DNA of 64,000 bases from positions 48,465,501 through 48,529,500 of the forward strand of contig CM057482.1 of assembly GCA_030035585.1 (NCBI GenBank), written 5' to 3'. Of the stretch, positions 55,580 to 64,000 are shown in pieces; position 1 is the stretch's first letter; each line of letters begins with the position of its first letter. The stretch comes from Dugong dugon. Lineage: Eukaryota; Chordata; Mammalia; Sirenia; Dugongidae. The notes beneath the pieces were generated by a model. It worked only from the letters and a program-made list of their open reading frames with translations, ran no database searches and was not told the DNA's origin. The position numbers and the translations under genes are program-made.

Positions 55580-56150
55580 GTTGCTGAAAACAGAAGCTCT
55601 CATACCTGGGGGTGGGAGAGCAAAATCATACAATCCATTTGCAGGACAACTTTGTAAAAATTACCAGTTACAAATGCATTTGCTTTTGACCCAGCAATCC
55701 CCCTTCTGAGAATTTATCCTCCAGCCATAACAGTACAAAATGACCCCATTCAAGGTTATTCTCTGCAACACTGTGCGTGATGATAAAAGATAAGATCCAA
55801 GTGTCCATTTATGGAGAATGGATAAATAAACGATGGTGCAGCCACAGGAGGAGACACCTGGCAACTGCACAGCAGGATGAGGAGGCTCTCTCTGTACTTA
55901 GATGGTGCAGAGCAGAAAGGAGAGCCAAGACAAATTTTGTCTGTGCTGTTATAACAAAACACTAAAAGGATGCACAAGAAATAAAAGTGGTAACCCACAA
56001 GGGGTGGGAGGGCTAGAGAAAAGGAAGTGGGCTGAAGGAAGAATGTGGACAAGATTTCCCAATGAATACTTCTAAATATCATTTTGGTTTTTGATTTATG
56101 TGATTGTATTATCTATCTAGCCAAAAAAAAAAAAAAAAAAGAGAGAGAGA
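55580..56150 (+). mobile_element. Old L1M 3' end
   Basis: TTGACCCAGCAATCCCCCTT, AAGTGTCCATTTATGGAGAA and TGGATAAATAAACGATGGTG, then a tail at 56121-56155. It explains the short frames on both strands here. Confidence 0.75.
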
Positions 56151-56362
56151 GAGAAAGCGCGGATTTACCATTTAAGTTGAAGACCTAAAGTGGTATTAGC
56201 AGATGGGGTGCCCTGAGGTCATGGATTCTTGCTGAGAGCTTATCTAGTCAATGGCTCTTGTTTTATAGAAGTAGAGGGTAGGGCCCAGAGAGATGCAACT
56301 AGTTAGCCACAAATGAGTAGCCAGAGAGCCAATACCTGAGCCCCAAAGGCCTCAGATTCTGA

Positions 56363-56905
56363 GTTGTTGCTGTTGTCAGCTGCTGTAGAGTCGCCTCTGA
56401 CTTATGGTGACCTCATGTATAACAGAATAAAACATTGCTTAGTCCTGTGCCATATGCATGATCATTAATATGTTTGAGTCCATTGTTGCTACTGTACTAT
56501 TGTGTCAATCTATTTCATAGAGGGTTTCCCTCGTTTTCACTGACCTCTACCTATGATGTCCTTTTTTAGTGATTGGTCTTACCTGATGACTTGTCCAAAG
56601 TAAGTTAGCCAAAGTCTCTACCATCCTTGCTTCTAAGGAGCATTCTGGTTGTATTTCTTCTGAGACTGATTTGTTCATTCTTCTAACGGTCCATAGTATA
56701 TTTAATATTCTTTACCAACACTACAAATGCATCAATTCTTCTCTTTTCCTTTTTCATTGTCCAGCTTTTGCATGCATATGAGGTGATCGAAAAGACTGGG
56801 TCAGACAGACCTTAGTGGTCAAAATGGTATCTTTGGTTTTTAAAACTTTAAAGAGGTCTTTTGCAGCAGATTTGCCCAATGAGTTCTAAGCTAGAATCCC
56901 ACAAA
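56363..56905 (-). mobile_element. RTE-type LINE (afrotherian) 3' fragment, antisense
   Basis: Antisense RTE text: CCATCCTTGCTTCTAAGGAG, CATTCTGGTTGTATTTCTTC, TTGTTCATTCTTCTAACGG and TTTAAAGAGGTCTTTTGCAG. Its terminal 90 bp (56363-56450) are the reverse complement of the tails at 34725-34800 and 57860-57945, so it represents the autonomous partner of the SINEs. Frames are broken; only a 3' piece of the ORF remains. Confidence 0.85.
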
Positions 56906-57337
56906 TGTTTTCTATCAAGTTTGTCTTTCACCCCTTAGTAACTGGTTAAAATGGAAATTTCAGAGAAATTATTGGACTTGTGCTTCCTAGTTTTTTTTTT
57001 AAATGCCATTATAAGTGTTCTTCCAGCATGGAAATATCTTTAAGAGCCTTCTCAAATTACCAAAAATGCCTGCACTTCTTTCATAATCTGTTTCTCCACT
57101 TGTCTTATAGTTGCTCCTCCTTGGCCTTTACTCTTGGACTTTCCATAATCTCAGGGCCTTGCGTCAAGTCTTTTTTTTTTTCAACCCTTGAACTTTTTAA
57201 GAGAGAATCAATCTTTCAAAATCGTCTTAGACTACTGTAGTATTGTTAAACATACCCAACAAAAGGGTCACGGGCAGTGTTAAAATTTTGTGGCAATGGC
57301 GCCCTCTTGTGGTGTGGAAGTATTCCTGCTAAGCAAG
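56906..57337. other. Upstream flank, nothing recognised
   Basis: T-rich, no gene. The 86-codon frame at 56980-57240 starts at a poly(T) run and has no domain. Confidence 0.45.
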
Positions 57338-57345
57338 TGACAGCA

Positions 57346-57502
57346 GAGCCCTGGTGGTTCAGTGGTTAAGAACTTGACTGCTAACCAAAAGGTTGGCAGT
57401 TCAAATCCACCTGCCGGTCCTTGGAAAGCCTATGAGGCAGTTCTACTCTGTCCTACAGAGTCAGTATGAGTCGGAATCACCTCGATAGGAATGGATTTGG
57501 TT
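57346..57502 (+). mobile_element. AfroSINE
   Basis: GAGCCCTGGTGGTTCAGTGG, GGTTGGCAGTTCAAATCCAC and CAGTATGAGTCGGAATCACC. Perfect flanks AGTGACAG (57338-57345, 57503-57510). Confidence 0.94.
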
Positions 57503-57510
57503 AGTGACAG

Positions 57511-57945
57511 TAGGAGCCCTGGTGGCGCAGTGGTTAAGCACTCAGCTGTGCACACTCCACCACCTGTCAGCTTGCCATACTGTGATGGCTTACATGTTGC
57601 CATGGTATTGGAAGCTATGCCACCGATATGCCAAATATCAGCAGGGACACCCATGATGGACAGGTTTCAGTGGAGCTTCCAGACTAGGAAGAAAGGCCTG
57701 GGTATCTACTTCTGAAAATTAGGCAATGAAGACTTTATGAATCACAATAGGATATTGCCTGATATAGTGCTGGAAGATGAGCCTTCTAAGTTAGAAGGCA
57801 TTCAACATAGACAGTGGCTGAAACAACGGACTCGAGCGTACCAATGATGGTGAAAAAGGCACAGGACCAGGCAATGTTTCATTCTGTTATACGTGAGGTT
57901 GCCAAGAGTTGGAGCTGACTGGACAGAAGCTAACAAAAACAACTG
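57511..57945 (+). mobile_element. Composite SINE/RTE element of about 435 bp
   Basis: A standard AfroSINE head (GAGCCCTGGTGGCGCAGTGG) runs into a long body (GGTATTGGAAGCTATGCCAC, GACAGGTTTCAGTGGAGCTT, GATATAGTGCTGGAAGATGA) and the RTE-type tail (GGCACAGGACCAGGCAATGT). Much longer than a normal SINE copy of about 150-210 bp. Confidence 0.82.
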
Positions 57946-58379
57946 TGCACACTGCCCCTGAGACACATCAAACATGCTCAGGATTCAAAAGCTCACTGGG
58001 GTGCCTTCCCCAAGCCCAGCAAATCCTGGTATGGCATGGTGGCTGGGTCGGCACGGACTGAGGTGCACCGGAAGGAGGCGCCAGTGTTGAAAGCTGAGCA
58101 GCTGTCCACATCATAAGGCTTTCACAGCTAGTCCTGACACCAAGGCAAAGGTAATAAGCCTGTCTTTCTCCCCATGAGAAGAAATGCCATTTGTAACCCT
58201 TTTGCACTCTTCTGTAAACACTTCTGCCGAAAGTATTTACCTTGGTTGTGTCCCTCCAAGAAAGGCCCCAGACTCTGCCAACACCTGGGTATGGCTCTAA
58301 AAATGTGCCCTCCTGCCTATAAAATGGAAGGGAAGTCTCCAAGATAACATGCTTTTACTGTTATACACTGGAAGTGGCC
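57946..58379. other. Upstream flank, nothing recognised
   Basis: Contains a 124-codon minus-strand frame (57968-58342) without a recognisable domain. Confidence 0.45.
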
Positions 58380-58794
58380 TGTCTTAGTTACCTAATGCTG
58401 CTATAACAGCAATACCACAAGTGGGTGGCTGTAACAAACAGAAATTTATTTTCTCACAGTTTAGGAGGCTAGAAGTCCAGGTTCAGAGCACCAGTTCCCA
58501 AAGAAGCCTTTCTGTCTCTGTTGGCTCTGGGGGAAGGTCCTTGTCTCTTTTCAGCTTCTGTTCCTCGGTTCCTTGGTGATCTTCATGTGGCGTGGCATCT
58601 GTCTTCCCCCATCTCTGCTTGCTTCTCTGTGCCTGATCTGCTCATTTTAGATCTCAGAGGGGTATCGCCCTACACTGATATGGCCTCATTAACCTAACAG
58701 AGAAAACCCTCTTCCCAAATGGGATTACATCCACAAGTATAAGAATTAGGATTTATAACACATATTTTTGGGGGACACAATTCAATCCATAGCA
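58380..58794 (-). mobile_element. MaLR-like solo LTR, antisense
   Basis: TGTCTTAGTTACCTAATGCT to GGGGGACACAATTCAATCC and TAGCA. Flanks TGGCC (58375-58379) and TGACC (58795-58799). Clearly the same family as 10380-10900. Confidence 0.85.
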
Positions 58795-59309
58795 TGACCT
58801 TAAGATACAATTGGCCCCAGTATTCAACTGTTGCTGGAGAGAATGGTTCAACACTGTGTGGAAATTAACAGGAAGAAATTATAATAAACTGCTATAATGT
58901 ATTTTTTTCTTTACATTTTCTGTATTTCATGACAATTTTCCGATAAATCTTCTACTTTGTTAAAAGTCAGAAACTACCATTTATGCCTTTGCAAAATACA
59001 TTTTATTTTTAACTATTTTTTAGTAGTAATAATGCCAACTGGTTCTGTTACAAGAGGGTGAACTGGAGAAGCTGTGTGACTCAGGGTGCACCCAGAAGTT
59101 ACCCCTGACACTTGCCCTGAACATATTCCAGCCCCAAGCCACCTCCACATCACTCCTTTGTCAAATCTTGTGATGTCACGTGAGCAAAGCTGACAGAGAC
59201 TCCAAGATCCCACAAAGAATTCTGACATCCGCCATCAGAAGCACCTGCGCCAGCAGGACCCAGTCAGAGGACAGAAAACTTGCCAATTATTGGAACAGAG
59301 AGAATTTAA
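58795..59309. other. Upstream flank, nothing recognised
   Basis: No gene or assigned repeat. Confidence 0.5.
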
Positions 59310-60009
59310 AAAAATAAAAACAATTTTATGGAGGTATAATTGATATATGATAAACGGCATGCATCTGAACTGTACCATCTGGTAAGTCTTGCCCTAGTAT
59401 ACACCTGTGAAATCATCACCTCACTCAAGATGGTGAATTTATCTATCACCTCCCAAAGTGTCTCATGCCCCTTTGTCATCCCTCCCTTCCCGAGCCCCAC
59501 TTCCATCCCCAGGCAGCCACTGACTGCTTTGTCCCTCTACAACAGTGTGCAGTTTTACAGAAATGGAATCATACAGTGGATTCTTTTTTGTCCAGCTTCT
59601 TTCCCACAGCATAGTTATTTTGACATCCATCTAGGTTGCTGCATGTGCCAGTAATTCATTCCATTTTATTGCTGAGTAGCATTCCATTGTATGAAGAAAC
59701 CACATTTGTTTATCCATTCACCTCTTGATGGACATTTGTGTTGATCTCATTTTGGGCTATTACAAACAAAGCTGCTGTGAGCATTCATGTGCACGTCTTT
59801 GTATGGACATACGCAGTCAGATCTTAGGTAAACACCTAAGAGTGGACTGGCTGGAGCATACAGTAGGTGAAAATTTAACTTTTTAAGAAACTTCCAAACT
59901 GTTTTCTATTTTGCATTCCCACCAGCAATGTGAGTTCCAGTTCCTCCACATCCTAGCCAACAACTGGAATAGTAAGTCCTTTCATTTTTAGCCTTTCTAA
60001 TAAGTATGT

Positions 60010-60075
60010 GGGAGTTCCTAAATGGTACAAATAGTGGGGTCACCATGACTCAACATCAATTTTTTTTTTTTCCCA
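60010..60075 (+). mobile_element. AfroSINE with large internal deletion
   Basis: GGGAGTTCCTAAATGGTACA joins TGGGGTCACCATGACTCAAC directly, keeping only the two ends. Flanks AATAAGTATGT (59999-60009) and AATAAGTGTGT (60076-60086) mark one insertion. Confidence 0.85.
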
Positions 60076-60099
60076 AATAAGTGTGTAGTAGTATCTCAG

Positions 60100-60302
60100 A
60101 GTCCCTTGGTGGTGCAAACAATTAACAGGCTTGTCTGCTAATCGAAAAGTTGGCGATTTGAGTCCACCCAGATGTGCCTTGGAAGAAAGGCTTGGCGATT
60201 TACTTCTGAAAAATCAGCCACTGAAAACTCTATGGAGCACAGTTCTCCTCTGACCATACATGGGCTGTCATGAGTCAGCATCGACTCAAAGGCAACCGGT
60301 AG
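60100..60302 (+). mobile_element. AfroSINE (GTG-box subfamily)
   Basis: GAGTCCCTTGGTGGTGCAAA, AAGAAAGGCTTGGCGATTTA and GTCATGAGTCAGCATCGACT; inserted in the antisense L1, with related TAGTA motifs on both sides. Confidence 0.93.
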
Positions 60303-62089
60303 TACTGATAGTGCTGTTTCATTGTGGTTTTAATTTGCATTTCCCTAATGACTAATGATGTTGAACAGCATCTTGGGTGCTTACTGGCCATCTGTAGATC
60401 TTCTCTGGTGAAGTGTCTGTTCAATTCTTTTGAGTTGTTTGTTTTCTTATTCTTGAATTTTGACATTTCTTTATATTTCCTGAATAAAAGTCCTCTATTA
60501 TGTGTGTGATTTGCAAATATATCATTTGTCTGTGGCTTGTGTATTCCCTTAACAGTATCTTTCAAAGAGCCCTACACTTTAAATCTGAGGAAGTTCAAAT
60601 TATCAACTTGTTCTTCTAAAGACTGTGCTTATATTGGATCTAAGAAATATTTCCTAAGCCAAAGATTTTTCTCTTACGTTTTCTTACAGAAGTTTAATAG
60701 TTTTACTTTTCAGTTTAGGTCTATGACCATTTTTAGTTAAATTTTGCCTGGGATTTGGAGCAAAGTTCATTTTTTCCCATATGGATAGTCAATTCTTCCA
60801 GCACTACTTATTGAAAAGAACACTCTTTCTCCACTGAATTACATTTTCAACTTCATCAAAACATCAGTTTTCCATACGTGTGTGGGTCTATTTCTAGATT
60901 CTCTATTCTGTCCCATTGATCTGTTTGTCTATGTTGATGACAATACCACACTCTTGGTTACTATTGCTTTAGAATAAGTCTTGAAATCAGGTAGTGTTAA
61001 CCCTTCTCTCAGGTTTTTCTTAAAGTTGTTTTGGCTATTCTAGTTCCTTTACATTTCTACATGAATTTTAGAATCAGCGTGTCAGTTTCTACAAAAAAAG
61101 CCTCGACTGATATTGCGTTGCATCTTTAGATCAATTTGAGGAGAACTGTCTTCTTAACAATATTGAGTCTTCTGACCCATGAACACAGTATATCTCTCCA
61201 TTTACTTAGATCTTCAGTCTCCCTCAGCAATATTGTATAGTTATCAACATACAGGTCTTTTACATCTTTGATCAGTTTTATCCTTAAGTATTTCTAAATG
61301 TTGGTGATAACATAACTGTAATTTTTAATTCACTTTTATATAATGTAAATGTAATTTTTAATACAACTCTAATTGTATTCCTGTAAACAGAAGTGCAGTT
61401 GATGTTTGCTTATTAATCTCATGTCCTACAACCAGCGAACTCACTTAATGGTTCTAATAATCATCTGCAGAATCCATCAGATTGTCTACACAGATGACCA
61501 TGTGATCTGCTCATTATGAGTTTAACTTCTTCCTTTCCAATCTAGATGTTGTTTATTTCTTTCACTTGCTTTATTGCACTGGCTAGAACCTCCAATACAA
61601 TGTTGAATGGGGTGGTGAGAATGGACATCTTTGCCTTGTTCCTGATCTTAGAGGGAATGCAGTCTTTTATCATTAAGTATTACGTTAACTTAGGGTTTTT
61701 GGCAGATGTCCTTTACCAAATTGAGGAAGTTCCTTTCTATTCTTAGTTTGCTGAGAGTTTTTGTTAGAAATTGATGTTGGGTTTTGTCAAATGCTTTTTC
61801 TATGTCTATTTAGATGATCATAGGGGTTATAATTTTTAGTTTTTAATATGGTGAATTACAGTGATTGATTTTCAAATGTTAAATCAACTCTGCTTGGCCA
61901 TGACAACATGATTTCTCTATTCTTTTAATTAATTGTGGGATTTTATAAAATCCAATTAAAAGTTTTTTTTTAAATTTCTGCATCTATGTTCATGAGGAAT
62001 ATTGGTCTGTAGTTTTTTTGTTTTTGTTTTTTTCCTCATAAGGTATTTGTATGTTTTCATATCAGGGTAATACTATCCTCATAGAATGA

Positions 62090-62724
62090 TGTCGTAAAGT
62101 AACTCTCAGTACTCTGATTAATGAAAATTGAGATATTTATTGAAAGTAAAGAGACAGCTCAAGCTGAGGATAGACTAAACTCCAGGTAGTGGAATCCAGT
62201 AATCCAATATGGTGACTCAGTAGTGACGATTTTTAAAGGGGGAAAACAAAGGACTTGAAGTACAGTACTTGATTGGTATTCACAAACGTAGCTCACTGAA
62301 AGACATCTCTTGATTGGTAATTACAGACTTAGATCATCAAAAGACATCACTCAATTGGTAGTAGATCATTTTAAGGCAGGACTTACTGTGGCACGAACTA
62401 GTAAAGCTAGACTTCCGGTAGTAGGAGCTCATAAGGTGATTGGCTTAAAAGGATATACATGTCTTACTTAAATTGGTTACAATGTGGTGGTAATCCTAAG
62501 GGTATGTGACAGGGGTGGAGATCACAGGGTGATTACATCCCCTGTTTCAGGGGAGTTGCAGTGTAGTTACATGATTGCTGGACATAGTTTCATGAATATG
62601 TCTGCATGGAAAATGGCTGTTGCTAGGTTAGAAAAAGAACTAGCCACAGAGGAGTCAAACTCAAACTTCAAGTCACCACTTTAGACCTCCTCAGGTACCT
62701 CAAATTTTAAAATTCCATTACACA
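62090..62724 (-). mobile_element. Solo LTR of an endogenous retrovirus in an L1
   Basis: A 635 bp block unrelated to L1, with TG...CA ends on its own strand and short target duplication ATGA/AATGA (62085-62089, 62724-62728). A poly(A) signal AATAAA lies at 62141-62136, about 45 bp from the LTR end. L1 sequence resumes in register on both sides. Only an LTR is present; no retroviral gene remains. Confidence 0.8.
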
Positions 62725-63540
62725 ATGAGTTTGGAAATATTCCCTCTTCTTCAACTTTCTTCAAGAGTTTGGGATAATTTGCATTGTTTCTTCCTTAAAT
62801 GTTTGATAGAATTCACCAGTGAAGCCATCCAGGCCTGGAATTTTCTTTGTGTTTTTACTCTCAAATTGTTTCCTTAACAGATATAGGGCTATTCAGCTTA
62901 TCCATTTCTTCTTGAGGGAGCTTCTTTAGTGTGTTTCAAGGAACTTGTCCATTTCCTATAAGTCATCGAATTTATTGCCATAAAGTTGTTCACAATATTC
63001 CTTTTTAATTCTTTTTAATATCTGGAGAATCTGTAGTGTTATCAGTTTCCTCATTCCTGATATTGGTGATACGTGTCTTCTCTCTTTTCTTCCTGATCAA
63101 TCTGGTTAGAGGTTTATCGATTTTATTAATCATTTCAAAGAACCAGCTTTTGGTTTCATTAATTTTCTCTATTATTTTTTAAAAAATTCTTCTTCATTGA
63201 TTTCTGCTGTTTTTATTTCCCTTTTTTCTGCTTACTTTGGGTTTAACCTGCTCTTAATTTTCTAGTTTCTTAAGATGGAAGCAGAAGTAATTGATTTGAG
63301 ACCTTTCTTCTTTTTTATTACAGACATTTAGTGTTATAAATTTCCCCACAACGTTGCCTTAGCAGCATCTCACAAATGTTGAATGTTATGTTTCAATTTT
63401 CATCCAGTTAAAAATACTAATTCCCTTTTTATTCATTTTTTGCCCATAGATTATTTATATGAGTTCGTTTCCAAATATTTGGGGATGAATTTTCCGGAGA
63501 GCTTTATGTTGATTTCTAGTTTAATTCTCCTGTGGTCGGA

Positions 63541-63578
63541 ATTGACTAGATGGCAGCCATTTTTTTGTTTTTGGTTTT
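63541..63578 (+). mobile_element. AfroSINE 3' stub
   Basis: AATTGACTAGATGGCAGCCA plus a T/G-rich tail. Flanked by TGTGGTCGGA (63531-63540) and TGTGGTCAGA (63579-63588). Confidence 0.8.
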
Positions 63579-63593
63579 TGTGGTCAGAGAACA

Positions 63594-63807
63594 GGTCCCT
63601 GGGTGGTGCAAACTGTTTGCACTCAGCTACTAACTGAAAGGTTGGCAGTTTGAATCCACCCAGCAGCATCATGGTAGAATGGCCTCGCGATCTACTTCCA
63701 TAAGATTACAGCTGTTAAAAACCCTGAGGAGTGCAGTTCTACTCTAACACACATTGGGTCACTATGAGTCAGAAGTGACTTGACAGCAATGGATTTGGTT
63801 TGGCTTT
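63594..63807 (+). mobile_element. AfroSINE (GTG-box subfamily)
   Basis: GTCCCTGGGTGGTGCAAACT, GGTTGGCAGTTTGAATCCAC and CACTATGAGTCAGAAGTGAC. Perfect flanks TGGTCAGAGAACA (63581-63593, 63808-63820). Confidence 0.95.
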
Positions 63808-64000
63808 TGGTCAGAGAACATAATGTATATGACTTGAATCTCTAAAAAAATGTTTGAGATTTATTTTACGGCTAAAGATATGGTTTATTTTGGTAAATGT
63901 TCTGTGTACACTTGAAAAAATGTGTATTCTGCTGATGTTGGGTGGAGTGTTCTGTAAGTGTCAATTAGGTCTATTTGGTTGATAGTGTTGTTTAAATCTA

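Larger units (their letters stand above)
59310..64000 (-). mobile_element. Long L1 (3' UTR and ORF2), antisense, cut by right edge
   Basis: Reading rightward it passes the 3' UTR (GGAGGTATAATTGATATATG, GCTGAGTAGCATTCCATTGT), the ORF2 C-terminus (minus-strand residues NRHFTREDLQMASKH and REMQIKTTM at 60275-60565), then ORF2 core sequence (TGTCCCATTGATCTGTTTGT, GTATTCTGCTGATGTTGGGT) to the edge. Multiple stops make it inactive. It is interrupted by SINEs at 60010, 60100, 63541 and 63594 and by a solo LTR at 62090. Confidence 0.9.

Noticed and set aside
51540..64000. The next gene upstream of CHSY1 (SELENOS in human gene order)
   Set aside because: No exon resembling it was seen in 13 kb of flank; it is expected further right.

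Overview
The window is mammalian nuclear DNA, almost certainly from an afrothere and most likely an elephant. It carries more than 30 copies of the tRNA-derived AfroSINE family, with boxes such as CCCTGGTGGCACAGTGGTTAA and CCCTATGGGGCAGTTCTACT. It also holds a piece of the RTE-type LINE that shares its 3' tail with these SINEs, and L1 elements with the long 3' UTR I associate with elephants. The assignment rests on remembered repeat families; no search was run.

Only one protein-coding gene is supported: CHSY1 (chondroitin sulfate synthase 1), on the minus strand. Exon 1 (coding part 49706-50025) lies inside a CpG island at about 49.6-50.96 kb that also holds the promoter. Exon 2 is 32954-33449. 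Intron 1 is 33450-49705. Intron 2 starts at 32953 and runs off the left edge, so the last exon, which encodes most of the enzyme (about residues 273 onward), is outside the window. The two exons join in frame and give the Golgi signal anchor, the stem and the start of the N-terminal glycosyltransferase domain with its DDD metal-binding motif. The 13 kb to the right of 51 kb is the upstream intergenic side of the gene.

Everything else is intronic or intergenic and largely made of transposable elements. From left to right: intron 2 (1-32.9 kb) holds old L1 3' ends, AfroSINE clusters, MaLR-like LTRs, L2/MIR relics and a 5 kb nested L1 block (24.9-29.9 kb). Intron 1 (33.5-49.7 kb) has SINEs, L2 relics, an antisense L1 and a MaLR-like LTR. 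The upstream flank (51-64 kb) has L1 3' ends, an antisense RTE fragment, composite SINEs, and a more than 4.7 kb antisense L1 interrupted by SINEs and a solo LTR.

The most informative structures are nested insertions with readable target-site duplications: L1 in L1, LTR in SINE, SINE in SINE, three copies of one target site around two SINEs, a foldback SINE, and a local duplication whose second copy was split by two SINEs. They give a relative chronology of element activity. I found no CRISPR array, operon, or any sign of an undescribed multi-gene system. The most speculative coding lead is a stop-poor GC-rich patch at 52.9-53.5 kb, which I do not call a gene.
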